Shown piece after piece: positions 33,300 through 45,500 of a stretch of DNA of 64,000 nucleotides (position 1 is the stretch's first letter; the number at the start of each line of letters is the position of its first letter). The position numbers and the translations under genes were made by a program. This stretch comes from Candolleomyces eurysporus. Lineage: Eukaryota > Basidiomycota > Agaricomycetes > Agaricales > Psathyrellaceae. The stretch covers positions 54,407 through 118,406 of the forward strand of contig JANBPK010000931.1 of the NCBI GenBank assembly GCA_027579435.1. The letters run 5' to 3'. The notes beneath the pieces are model-generated. The model made no database searches. It saw nothing but the letters and a program-made list of their open reading frames with translations, and was not told where the DNA came from.

Positions 33300-35460
33300 A
33301 CCGTAATGGAGACTCCAGACTAAAAATTGAAACCCCAGACTGTAAGCTTTGGACTAATAGAGATGCAAAACTCCAGGCTAGAAATAGAAAGCCTTGACTA
33401 CAAATCAAAACTCCAGACTTTTGATTTGGACTACAGAACTTGGCCTTGAGCTACAATGCAGAACCTGACTACAATTGAGAACTCCGGACTAGAAAACAGC
33501 CTTTGCTTACAACACAAAACCCCGGGGTACAAATCAAGACCGGATTATGAATTGAAAGCCCGGACAAATCAGGACTCGGACAACAAAACCCTCAACTACC
33601 AATCAGGACTTTGAACTACAAAATTCAGCCTTGGGCTACAAATCAGGACTACAGATCAAACCAGGCTACAAAGCAAAACTCTGGACTAATTGAGAGCCTG
33701 GCCGAAGGATCAAGACGAGACTACGGAGATTGATGGCTACAATGCCAAACCCTGGACAAATTGAAAGCATGGACTACAAATCAGCACTCGACCACAAAAT
33801 TGCCTTGGGCTACACGACTTTGTACAAATTAAAAAGCCCGGACTTACCCAGGAAAACAGGACAAATCAAGACCGGACTACAAATCAATTCCAAACTACAA
33901 ATTGGATGCCTGGAGTACAAGTTGAAAGCCGACTACTGACTCCTCCAGGCTACAAAACCTCAGAATACAAACTGGAAGCCTGGACTACAAATCAGGACAA
34001 AAAATTGAAAGCCGAGACAACAAAGCAAACCTCCGGAAGTACAAGAGCAAACTTCGGACTACAAATTGGATGCCCGGAGTACAAGTTGAAAGCCGACTAC
34101 CAATGGCTCGAGACTACAAAACCCCAGAATACAAACTGGAAGCCTGGTCTACAAATCAGGACCAAAAATTGAAAGCCGAGAGTACAAATTGAAAGCCCAG
34201 ACAAGAAAGCAAAACTCCGGAGTACAAGGGCAAACTCCGGACTCCAAATTGAAGGACACGTTCATTGCGAGCTGTCCCGGTCCTGGTCCGGTCCATGGTC
34301 CAAAGTTATGACTTTTACGCTTAACCATGGTGAGCATCCTCTCCTTTGCTTGCATTTGTTAAATTGGACGTGCCATCCTGTATTCTAACTCTTGTAATCT
34401 ACTATCTTCCCCTCATTGCTGTAATGACCTCCATCCCTCTAAACATTCGTCTGTCTTCATGGAGAATTCTGAGCTTGTCTGGAAGGTCCAGTACAATTAC
34501 TGCCTTACACAAACACCGGGGTCAAAATATCTCGGTCACTTCTTGCAGCATGGGCCTGCACGGCATATTGGCTATTATCATCTTGTTCCACCAAGCATAC
34601 ATGTCTCAATTCCCACTGCTTGCAAGTATTATTGGAGTGGCAGAATGGTTACAAATCAAGTATTCAAGGCAATGGCGGAACAGACAGTGTCAAAGCAAAC
34701 AGGTTAAAGAGACCCCTGTATCGTCCATGAGATTGAAGTAGCAAGTGGGTAATTACCACAATGACAATGAACGTTGACAACAACAGCGGCAAGGTGCAGA
34801 CAATCATTTGCCACGCATGGGCCATGGAGCGGACATTGGACCGGGACCTGGATCCTGATGGATCCGATATTCTGGAAAGCCCGGACAACAAGCAAAACTA
34901 CAAAGGGGAAACTCCGGATTACAAATTGGATGCCCGGAGTACAAGTTGAAAGCCGACTAAAGAAGGCTCCATACCAAACCCCGGAATACAAACTGGAAGC
35001 CTGGACTTACAAATCAGGACCCAACTTGAAAGCCGAGTACAAATTGAAAGCCCGGACAAGGCAAAACTCCGTACAAGGGCAAACTCCCGGACTACAAATC
35101 AAAAGAAACAGCCTTGACTACGAATTGAAAGCCCGGACTACACATTCGCGCACTGGACAACAAAACCCAGTACAAATCGGGACTACAAATCAAGGCTCCG
35201 GACCACAGATAGAAAACCCGGACTACAAAGCAAAACTACAACTACGGAGCACAGAAGACCAAAACACAACCTTGGGCTACAATGCAAAACCCTGGACTAT
35301 GAACGGAAAGCCCGGACTACAAACCGGAACAAATCAAGACAAGACTTGGGACTACGAATAGAATGCCCGGACTACAAATTGAGACGATCCAGGACCTCGA
35401 GCTACGATGCAAAACCCGAGACTACAAATCAACATCGCAGATCCATAGTTCCTCCGGGCA
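33300..35460. repeat. ~2-kb degenerate short-repeat array in E1
   Basis: Dozens of diverged copies of units like GACTACAAATTGAAAGCCCG and ACTACAAATCAGGACT follow each other, with some longer period copies (the IGCxEYKLKADY-coding stretch near 33900, 34060 and 34930). Open frames across it are by-products of the repeat. A separate ~575-bp insertion interrupts the array at 34274-34847. No gene is supported. Confidence 0.75.
34274..34847. mobile_element. MITE-like insertion with imperfect terminal inverted repeats
   Basis: A ~575-bp non-repetitive segment inside the short-repeat array. Its ends are imperfect inverted copies: left GTCCCGGTCCTGGTCCGGTC then CATGG; right, read inward, GTCCCGGTCCAATGTCCGCT then CCATGG. 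No transposase is inside, so it would be non-autonomous. I could not identify a clear target duplication. Confidence 0.5.
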
Positions 35461-35682
35461 TTGATACAAGACCTTGCAAGATACCTGGGCTCAATCCAGC
35501 TATTGACAATCAATGGGCATTTTACTGACCTTGCAAGTCCAGTTTGTCAGGCATGGATTCGTTCCCTTCCAGGCATTGATAAAGCAACAGGCACTTTCCG
35601 CTTTTGCCAATCCACGCAAAATTCAAATTTCATATATACAAAGTAGGTAGTCTCGAAGTACATGGCCATTGGTCAACTGGAA

Positions 35683-36810
35683 TCACCGCGGAAGCAGGTT
35701 GCTGGTCCCCTTCACCATCACTAATCTTGCCTTTGCTGCCACCACTTTTGGGTCCTCCAGCTCAATCCCGGCAGCCCCCAACTTTGCCCGGATAGCCTCC
35801 ATTTGCTCAGTGACAGTCTCCATCATTGCACAAACCCTGACACGGGCAGCCTCGCATTGCTTTTGAGCATCTTTCATACGCCTGGCAGTAAATTCGGACG
35901 GATCGAGGCTGACCTCTTCGTTTTCGTCAGGCTCTTCACGGAGATTCGAGCTCCTCGCATTGCCTGGCTCGATATGAGGTACGGACTGAAGGCGGTCCCA
36001 GGCACAGGCAGATAATGCCTCCCGGATACTGGAAAGCCGCGATGGTGCTGGGCAATCAACACCGAGGTAGTTCCACCAGTCAAATACGTAGGAAGGCAGA
36101 TACCGGGCATTGTGCTGCCACATTTCGGTGAGGCCATGTACGATATCGGGGGTGAGTTCAACTCGCGTCATGAGTTCCGTTACTGTAATCATATCCCGGG
36201 GTACCCACATCCCGGAGTGTCGATTGAGGGCAATGCCAACCACACTGCTCGCGCACCACTGGACGAGGCAGATGTAAGAATCAGAGACAGCAATACAATG
36301 CGCAAGCCTACCAATTCATGCTCCATATATTCCTGGAAGCGGTGTGGAAGAGGGGCGTCTTCAAATTTCTGGAGTGCTGCCATGACTCTTCCAGTCATGT
36401 AAAAAATGCATTGTTGCCAATCATGCTGATTCCACCTGATGAGGAAGTTTCTGTAGGGTATGACAGGGTCTGACATGACAGTAGGAGGAAGAGCCTTGCC
36501 TGAGCACTTTTGATGGGACAAAGACAAATAATTTACAGCCACACAAACATACAACAACAAACAGTACTAGCTGGATTTTCGTGTCTGAAAATGGGCGGTT
36601 CTGGGGAATTTCCCGGGTATCATGGGTGCTGAGCTTTGACCGGGCTTGGTAAGTGCGGATTGTGTGGGGGGTCTTGCCATGGGATCCAGCGGTCATTAAC
36701 CGGTGATTCCATAACTTGAAGTCCCATAATTGAGGCTCCGGCCAATCTAGCCCAGGGTTTGTATGGGCAATTTTTTGCTTGAGTGCCTCGCAGCAGCACT
36801 GCAGCCACAT
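35683..36810 (-). CDS. Unknown E1 cargo protein
   Basis: At least 337 aa in three exons, 36810-36568, 36506-36312 and 36258-35683 (1014 nt, whole codons); an upstream in-frame extension (CDDDEERFF) suggests a further 5' exon. Recognisable but unassigned stretches are LDWPEPQLWDFKLWNHRLMT, GKTPHTIRTYQARSK, WNQHDWQQCIFYMTGRVMAA, VFDWWNYLG and an Ala/Glu-rich C-terminal helix (RRMKDAQKQCEAARVRVCAM). It sits last in the minus-strand run after the DSBH paralogues and transposase. I do not know the family. Confidence 0.6.
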
Positions 36811-36859
36811 GAAAAACCGTTCTTCATCATCATCACAGATGATGGAAAACTTGTGAAGT

Positions 36860-37798
36860 GCCCCATAATGCCAGTGACTGTTCCTGGAGATGCAGTTCCA
36901 GCTATTCCAGGAAGGAGCACTGTTCCGGAGAAAGCTCCAAAGTGTGCCACGAGGGACATCATAAATTCCAGAGCCATCGTCAAAAGGCCTCCAGGGCCTG
37001 AGGATTACTCGGTAAATGGAGCAGGTGGAATGGAGATGACCAATGTTCTGTCGAGTGGAGCATCCGGGTTTTCCTGTGGATGGGGGGCATAGCCAGCCTT
37101 GCAGAGAACTTGAATGCCGGTGAAGGTGTTGCTGCTAAAGATTATTGTGATTGCTGAGCAGACAAAACTGGGGAAATACCCCAGAGGAAACATAACACCG
37201 GAGGTTCATTGGGTGGACCAGGAGGAAGAGGCTGTGATATCTATGTATCAGTTAGCGCCCTGATAAGCCCATAAAGAATGAACAAACCCCGGAGAAGTCA
37301 TTGAGCCAGCACGGAGATATTTTTGGAATGCCCTGACCAAATTCTCGTGGTGCGGGCATGAAAATTGTTTCAAGATACTCTCCCTCGAGCCCTTCTATAA
37401 AAATGGAGGGCCTTTTCTTGAGAATGTATTGCTGAGCTGCTTCAGCCAATCCCTGCAACTTATCGGAGATAGCCCCGGGGAGGTTGAATCCGATAATGTC
37501 CTTGGAATCAACCACCACAAAGGGCTGGCCATCTGGAGGCATATATGCGGAGACAGTAGTAGGTGGTGACTGCCAGGTCCTCAACGCTGTATGGCAAAGT
37601 CACTATGGCAAATGGAGTTGGCAGGTATTTGAAGGTATTACAGTGTATTATCTTACCTAAATTTTCAAAGGCAGAAACACAAACTCTTGAAGCTTGAAAA
37701 ATATCTGCCAGGATGCCCTCCAGAGTTGGGCACTTCAATGGCACAGTAGTGACAATGGAATGGAGGGATAGACATTGAAATTGGGTCAGATGTTGCAA
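36860..37798 (-). pseudogene. Third, degraded DSBH (TET/JBP-like) paralogue
   Basis: The N-terminal part keeps the pattern of the two better copies: LEGILADIFQASRVCVSAFE then a G-gtaaga intron, then PPTTVSAYMPPDGQPFVVVD, IIGFNLPGAISDK. The beta-helix-like part survives as HFGAFSGTVLLPGIAGTASP with GTV, but the intervening sequence contains stops and frame changes and the conserved FRDD-like segment is not found. Its 3' part overlaps in another frame with the start of the next gene. Probably a pseudogene of the tandem family. Confidence 0.45.
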
Positions 37799-37989
37799 AC
37801 ATCAAATCAGAATTCCAAATCAAGAAATCCCTGGACCTAAAGAGGCATTTGGCAGTTAGGGGCGAATGAGAGGCGCGGGCATCTTAGCCTGAGAATGTAC
37901 TCTGGCGCTGTTGCCTTCCAAGTTGGCATTGCAGGTTTTGATTACAGCCAGCTGACCACTGGGTGCACCTTTGACACTAATTCATGGCC

Positions 37990-39840
37990 TCAGCTGGGAA
38001 CAGCCAGGCTCATGCCATAGTTGCACAGTTCATGTCCCTTGGGACCGCATTGAATCCACGGGGTGTACGATATCCACTTGGTTTGCATGACCCCGCCATC
38101 TCCACAATCCAAGTTCACGTCAAACCATGTTTTTTAATCCGGTATCCCCAGATAATCATTTGTAGCTGTTCCCTGGTCCTGGGAAGTTGAAGGAATCCAG
38201 CAATACTTTGATCCAAACTCATGAGACCCGCATCTCAGTTTTCAGTGCAACATTCCCGGAGCTTTCCAAGGTGACCACGGTATCATAAAATACACGACCT
38301 AGTCATTTACTCTGTTTGCAGACCCGGGTTGTTTGAGGCACCTATTGAGACCCTGAAGACTTTCCCGACCTTAATAAATCAAGACGATGTAGTTCACATT
38401 GGCATGACTTGCTACAATTTTGTAGGTGGTCTTTAGCAAAAGCTTAATCCAAGTGGTGGTAAAGGCCGGTCCGACCCATGTCCTAGGGAGTGAGGTCGGA
38501 GGATACCTGTACGGGCCACCACAGATCACTTGCTTTCTGGCCCTCCGTGGTTCATCCAAACCTCTTGGCAGATGAAACCTCGTGAAGCCTTGTAAAGGTC
38601 AATGCATTGCTCAGCCACCCCGCATTCATTTATGAACCTGCAATGACTAGATCGGCCCATTCCCCGGCTTCATGCTCTCCGGACATCAGGCTGGAAAGGA
38701 GACCATTATACACCCCTTCCATGCCTTGCCCTTCAAGAGGCGGAATGAAGATCCGGCCCTGCATGCAGCTCGAGCCTGGCTATGCAATCTTCCCAGTTGC
38801 GGCGTAACCAACTTTAGCATGGGTATCTTATCCTCTGATCCGGGCTAGCACAGGCCCGGGGACAGTATGGCCAAAGCAACTGTTAGCTGCTGATTCAGGG
38901 CTGTGAGACGCAAACTTATCCGACGCCTGAGCCAAACATTGTAAGGGTTAATCTAAATATATTTAAAATATATGTAAACCTGCAATGTAAATCGGCTTCT
39001 GCAATGTCATTTGTTTGTTCTGTGAAGGCAAAGGGAATCGAGACATCCTTCGAGCTCCGGACATTCCTTAATTCATACCATCTACTTGGATGCTATGAAA
39101 AATGTCTGGTACATGCTCAGGATTTCTGGTAGCTGCCACTGGTTTATCCGCAATCCAGACCCCAAGACTTCTGAGACCATCCTTGACATTATATTAATCA
39201 AAGGAATGGACCGTTCTTCGCTTTCCATGCTTTGTGGAAATCAGACAGCCCCTGGAAGGGATGTCAATGTTCATTGCCTTCTATGTCTGGATTTTTAGAG
39301 GCATGGTCAAGTTTCCGGCCCCGCGTGCGGCTTTTGATTTTGGACCTGATTCTTGGTGGAACAGTTGCCGGGATGGACCTTGTCAGTAGGATCGTCATAA
39401 TACCTGGACCTACATGTCAAATGGCCTGACTTGAAATAAATTGAGTTAGCCCATGCCGAGGACCATTGGTGGAATAGCCGTTGACCGTGCATTAATTAGA
39501 TTTAATCTCCGGAGCTATACGAACCTGGATCCAACCCATGGAATGGAGGGAGTCTTAATGCCATGACAATGGCCTGACCTGACCCTGGAATAAATGGAGT
39601 TCCCGGAGCATGAGTCAGGGGATATATCTAGAGCTACAAACCTGGAGTTAACCAATGCCAAGCACCTTTATCCTAAGTGATAGCTGGTCTTGAGGTATGA
39701 AAATGGTATCCCGAGTTGCCAACCGTGCATGGGATCCCAATCCCTGGAGTTACCCAAAACCAGAGCTAAACAAACCCGGAGTTAAGCAAACTATTGGCTA
39801 GACATTCAGACTACATGAAACACGGTACACATGAGAGACA
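37990..39840. other. Gene-free stretch of E1
   Basis: About 1.85 kb between DSBH copies 3 and 2 with no supported gene. It contains scattered short similar phrases (CCTGGAGTTA / CCCGGAGTTA near 39720-39790), suggesting decayed element sequence. Nothing else recognised. Confidence 0.4.
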
Positions 39841-39849
39841 AGACATTGC

Positions 39850-41071
39850 CTAAAGAGTCAACCTGCCATGGAAGTTATAATACTTTCGTGAAACCAACTT
39901 TGCATCTATCGCATCATCCGGTGCATCCTTCCCCACCTCCAAATCAGATACTGTTTGTGGTCCAAGTCCTTGGAGATGGAAGTATTCATTGAGTGCTGGA
40001 TTAGTCCCCAGTGATACTATCCATCTGTTTCCACACACTGAAGGCACCTCACGGACCCACATACTGCCCATGGAGGCAGTTATGGTTCCAGGAAGGCATG
40101 GAAGTGTGACTCCGGACTGGGGGTAGACAGCATGGCCACCCTCAAAGTTGCCAAGATGGGCCTCCATTGACCAGTCACATTTCCCACCCTGAGGAATCTC
40201 ATCCCGTGAAATCCCACAGTTCTGCAACAACTCCATCCCAGGAAACGGAAACCCCCAAAGCCGCACCATAGTTGATATCATCTTCCGGTCCTCCACCAAG
40301 AAATTGCGAAGTTGTTGCTGGATACTCCGTTGCTGGATACAAATCATTGGGTTGATGATGCACCCAATCGCATGGAGGATGCAAGCAACTGGTCCAAAAT
40401 CTTGGAGATAGACCTGGACATGCTCCAGATCCTCCTTAGTGCTATCACCTGGGCGAGGGCAGGGAATCAGGTCTGGATCATCTTCATACATCCATAAAGG
40501 GGAGATGTGGATAAAGCCCGGATTTAAGAACTCATCACTCCCCGGGACACTCAAATTTGCCATGTCCGGGATGCGACGGCCCTTGAAAAGTCCCGGAGCA
40601 CAGGAATGGAATTTTTTTTATCGCGGTAGTGGCAATCCCCTGAATCTTTGGCGATAGAGCATCCATGATGTGCCAGGCAACAAGGACACCATCACGGTCA
40701 ACCACCAAGTATGATCCGGGAATGTCTCCCCGATCCAAATCCCATGTTAGAGCTGTGTCCCGCGTAATCTTGGTCCATTTTTTCTTAAGCTGCACTGAAG
40801 AATGCTGGAGTTAGCATCACAGCCAAAGCATGGAGCAAATGGGTTTTTTACCTTGGTTTTGGAATGCCCTAGCACATGCACGAGCAGCATAGATGAGATC
40901 CGGAAGAATGTCATGTACTTCGTCTGCAACAGGGATGCGAATTTTCTCATCCCCTCTGATTGCTTGGACAAATATCCAAAAGGCAGTTACAGAGGCTGAT
41001 CTTGCCTTTTCATTGAATGTCAGTGTGGAGGACCCTTGGGGGGAAAGTGGTTCCATGGTTGGGGTGGTCAT
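39850..41071 (-). CDS. DSBH (2OG-oxygenase/TET-JBP-like) protein, copy 2
   Basis: A ~388-aa protein, exon 1 41071-40852 and exon 2 40794-39850. The N-terminus ends ILPDLIYAARACARAFQNQG at a phase-1 intron in the same place as copy 1. Exon 2 has YLVVDRDGVLVAWHIMDALS, then a beta-helix-like core HLGNFEGGHAVYPQSGVTLP with PGTI. The first metal-ligand region reads GISRDEIPQGG (Ser where a His is expected) and the region after PGTI lacks a clear His, so enzymatic competence is doubtful. The frame changes at an 8-A run (near 40612-40619, as T on plus), which looks like a homopolymer indel. Family assignment by pattern only. Confidence 0.5.
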
Positions 41072-41153
41072 GGTGGTTGAGAGACAAGAGAAGTAAAATT
41101 TTATTTTTTTNGTGCTACAGACAAAATAGGCAAAGACTGATTCAATCAAGGCC

Positions 41154-42425
41154 TTAGTCAGCAAGATAAGGATAAGAGAAATGAAGAGTTGGGGTGTAGA
41201 TATAGGTTACTGGAGTTCCACCATGGGATCTCCGTTCTTTGGATCCAAACTTTGGTGGGAGCACGGTGGTGTGCAGTTGAGTGTCCAGAAGCTGGGGCTC
41301 CCGGAACATCTGACTGCGGGTCCATTGGCAGCAGTGGCTATCAATGGTGAAGTGGGTGCCATTTATGGGATCAAAGCTGTGACGGTAGAGCCGCGGAGGA
41401 AGGCAAAAAATGGTTCCAGGATTGTAGTTGCATGTTACGCCAATTGATGGAATGGAGACCTCCCCATCTGCAAAGGTTCCAAATGCGGCGAGGATATTTA
41501 TCCCACCGCTCACACCACGATCGTCACGGAAAACACCTGTTCCGGGGTTTGCTTCAATATCCAAACAGTGGAAAGGGAATGTCCAGTGTTGGATGAGTTC
41601 TAAGAGTTCGTAGCGGTCAGGCACCGCAGCACACCGTGCAAACTTTTTCTCGAGACGAACAGATTTCTCATACTCTTCGGGGTGGACAATCCTCAATATT
41701 GCGGACAGCACGCACATTGTCGGAGCAGTGGTCTTCAAAAATTTGACCACCGAGTGTTTGGTCTCCGGGGTTGTGGAGGGCTCCGGGGTTCCTCCTTCCT
41801 GTGAAAAGTGAGGCCAGCATCTCCAAAAAAANGGACCATTTGCTTACTAAACTGTCACGATAATGGGAACAATAGGATACCCGGGCTTGTTGGCTGTCGT
41901 CCCAAAGGGCGGGGCACTCACCCCGGAGGGTGGCACAAGCCTCGGACACCACTTTGATTGTGTTGGGAGTAAGGACTCCAGGGAGATACCATCCACTAAC
42001 CCTTGCCTCACTGTCAACAAAGATTGTGGGTGAAGTCAACCGTGGCCATGGTTGATTGAATGCGGGTGGGAACCTTCCAGCCATTCTTTCTTCTGCCCGC
42101 TTGTTCCAGCCATTGGATGACTGAGGTAATGTATCCGTGTATTGCACAGAGGACCATGGCAGCTGAACTATAGATGTTTTAGCAAGATGTTTTCATTTCT
42201 CATTTATGTCTTACCTCGGTTAGCCCAAGCCGCAGCACAGGTTCGGGCTGCTAGTATCAAATCCGGCAAGATGGCCTCAAGTTCCCGAGGAACGTCGATG
42301 GGCTCCGCCACACCTTGTACTTCAGACCAAAAGAGGTCTGTGACCAAACAGGCGGCAAGATGAACTTGCTTCCTGGAGTCCTCCCAGCGTGGGTTGAGAA
42401 GACTTGGCTTAGAGAGATTGGCCAT
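41154..42425 (-). CDS. DSBH (2OG-oxygenase/TET-JBP-like) protein, copy 1
   Basis: A ~408-aa protein, exon 1 42425-42215 and exon 2 42167-41154. The N-terminus ends ILPDLILAARTCAAAWANRG at a phase-1 intron. Exon 2 has TIFVDSEARVSGWYLPGVLT, then VFRDDRGVSGGINILAAFGT, FADGEVSIPSIGVTCNYNPG, TIFCLPPRLYRHSFDP. This is the order of a fungal TET/JBP-type core (HxD..., G-F-x-G-G, PG, distal H), but the proximal His is Phe (FRDD); the distal His is present. One frame change coincides with the N at 41832 beside an A run. In basidiomycetes TET/JBP genes are known to travel with KDZ transposons, which supports but does not prove the assignment. Confidence 0.55.
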
Positions 42426-42539
42426 TGAGAAGTCTGTGACTGTTGAGGACAAGAAGGGGAAACCTTCAAATCCCCCTTTAAACAAAATTTGATAGCTCCA
42501 TAAAGCAGGGATACTACAAACATTCAAAAACAAAAACTA

Positions 42540-45500
42540 TCAACAATATTCCTCGGAGAGAATTGTCTTGATAAAGTCACTTTGATCCGTGGCTTCCTCT
42601 TGCAACAAAGACCACATTTCTTTCTGCGCACTTGCATAACAGCGCTTTCCTTCGCTGTTGCTAGTCAAACTGAGCCTATCCCATTCATCTGCCTTGAACT
42701 TGAAAAAATCTGCTGCCCAACCAATTTCACTTTGGAGAAGTGAGACTTCTTCTTCCCAACGGTTTTTTTNGGGCTTTTGCGCGCAACCAACTGATCCGGT
42801 ATACTGCATAGGCATCAGTTTTGTTGACAGAAAAGCTTGGATGGAAACCTCACATTCTTCCAGGTATTCATTTCCATCACTATCTCCAGCCACGTCCAAG
42901 CTCCAGAACCAGGCCAGAGTGCTCCGGCTCTGACCACGTGCATTAGAGTCCGCAATGGCTGTGATAGTGCGGAGATCATCCTTCTTGATTTCCTTGTACT
43001 TGGATAGAATTTTCTCCCCTGCTCCGAGGTTTTTCAGGGCTTCCAAGGCATTGTTGTATAGCTTCCGCTGAATAATGAGTTCCTCATTAGAACGCTGGAT
43101 ATTGTCATAACCTCTGGTCCGGCGTTTCTTTCCTTTCCATGTGCGGATTTGCTTGCGAAATATGTAGGACTTGTATCCAATCTGGGTTCGAACTCCCTGG
43201 AGGGCATCATTGGCTTCCCCAATCCGGAGTTCAAGCTCCACCGCCGCTGCCTGCTTCAAGGCCGGTGGCAACTTGCCTTTCAGCTGGGATGGAAGGGGGA
43301 CCGGGGACTGCATCATAGCATTGAACACAACAGCATCCCGATATTCAAGCTCATCAAAGTCCAGAGCGGGGAAGAGCTGCTCAGCATTGGTCATCAGTTT
43401 GTCCAACTTTTGAATAAGTTTTTCCTTCATCCTTGAAATTTCAACCTCTTGTTTGGGTGTTGGGCTCTGATGTTTCTGCTGAGCAGCCTTTAGGCGGATC
43501 TGCTGCTGTTGAATTTCGATTCCAGTCACAAGCCAGGTTGTGAGACCAACATTGCCTTCTTCCAATTCCTTGTCCATCTGCTGCACTTCAATTTCGATTA
43601 GTGCTGGGGCTGGGAGTACAACCATAGAATTTGTAAGTCAACATAACTAGAGTCTAAGCAATTATCAAACCTTGGTCCAGAGCTGAGGAGTAAATATCCA
43701 TCGATTTGACATCTTGCAGTCGATTTGCGTGAGCTTTTTCCTCTTGAGCCAGCCATTTGGCTCTCAGCTCTTCTGAGCAAGTGGAATCCAGTTTGTCAAA
43801 CTCCAAACAGGCATCATCCCGGGAGTCCAGTGCATCGACAAAGGAGGAGATAATATCCCCAGCTGCATTACAGAGTGAGATGCAGCTTATTGTTAGAGAA
43901 CAAACTCACCGAGTTTGACCATGGTTTTCCAGTTGATGTCATTCATCAAGGCGTCCAGCATTTCAGCCCTATGTGCCAAAGTCATATATCGGAGCGATGA
44001 AGCAGCGGGATTCAGCTGGGACCACCTGGATTCCAGAATTTCTGCTGATCGAACGCCAGAACCTTTGATAAAGGTGGTGGCATATCGTGGGTAGCATTCC
44101 GGCTTGTGCCCATGGACATGCCAAGTCCCAATTGCATAGTATATTTTGTTTTCCAGGCCCTCCGGAAAAGATAGATAGTCACTGGCTTCAACTCGCTCCT
44201 TGTGATGCCTGTCATACTGACAGTTCACATCATACCCCCACAAAATCCATGGAACATCGGAGAAGTGGCCATAGCTCCATGCTTTGGTTGTGGCATAGTC
44301 CATGTTCATCTGTCTAATTTCGGGTTCAGTGGAAGTCTGCATAAATTTCAGCCATGCATACCTCTCCCCTTTTTGCGTGTCCACTTGCGCTGTTGGGACA
44401 AATGCACCGTGCCGCATGCAGCAAACAGCGCATATCCCAGTAATATCACAGCCTTTGTGAATCTTGCTCCTGTCCGTCAATGCCTTGTGCTTGTTGCAGG
44501 TACATGGCTAGAATGGGTACCAGAAACGTCGGAGATAAATTGGCACGGGAAGCCAAGCGATGGAGTGGAGTGAAGGATTTAATGGAAGTCAGGGGGATTG
44601 TGCCAGAAACACCGGGGATGAATTTGGAATGGGAGACGACCGTTCAGGATTCATGAATGGCAGATTGTGCCGGAAACACCGGGAATGAATTGGCAAGAGG
44701 GAGACCAGTGAAAGGAGAGGGCAATTGGGATTGATGCAAGTTGTGCCAGAAACACCGGAGAGGAAATGTGAAAAGCCGGCGTGCAATTAGAACTTGGTGA
44801 AAAGCCAGAATGTAGTCATTGACACTCACATCTTTCCATTCGGTTGCAGCGGCCAAGTGTGCGGCATATTGCTTTCTCTCTGTCATAAACCCTTCTCCAG
44901 ACTTCAGCCAAACATCTTCCTCTGTGGTCTTGGATGCTTGGTGGACTTGGGAGAAACATCCATTGCCACAGTAAGACCGATGGTATTTCCACCTTTCTGG
45001 GTCATCCTTCCAATTGGCTGGTAGGTTGACACCTGGTTGCGGGCATCCTGCACAGAAATGTGCAAGTTCTCCCTCCTTTGGTTCTTCTTCCTTATGACCG
45101 AACCCAAATTCCATCCTTTCCTTCATGTTTTGCCATTGCCGCTTAACTCGATGCAGTTCGACAAATCAATTCTACACTCAAATTACCAACTGCCACATCA
45201 GTTAGGAAGGAAGAGACTCACCTTGACAGTAAGTGGAAAGGCTGGATTGGTTAGGCGTCGCAGCTTTTGGAAGTATTGTGACGAAGTAGTATGGCATTCC
45301 AAGTAGGATAGCAAGTTGTCGTCCAGGACAGCAAATGTAAAAACTGTCCTGACCATCTCAAACGATGCAGGGAATAAGCCCAGTTCCAGGTAATCGTCAA
45401 GCACCTTTCCCTGTCTTCCAGGGCACCCACATAGAACAACAGGAAGATGGTGCACTCCATTGGTGTGCACAATTGTCACCACTGTGTGTCCATTCAGAGT

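Noticed and set aside
33730..35361. Lys/Tyr/Gly open frames in the repeat array as a gene
   Set aside because: They are translations of the short DNA repeat with no independent start, splice or motif evidence.
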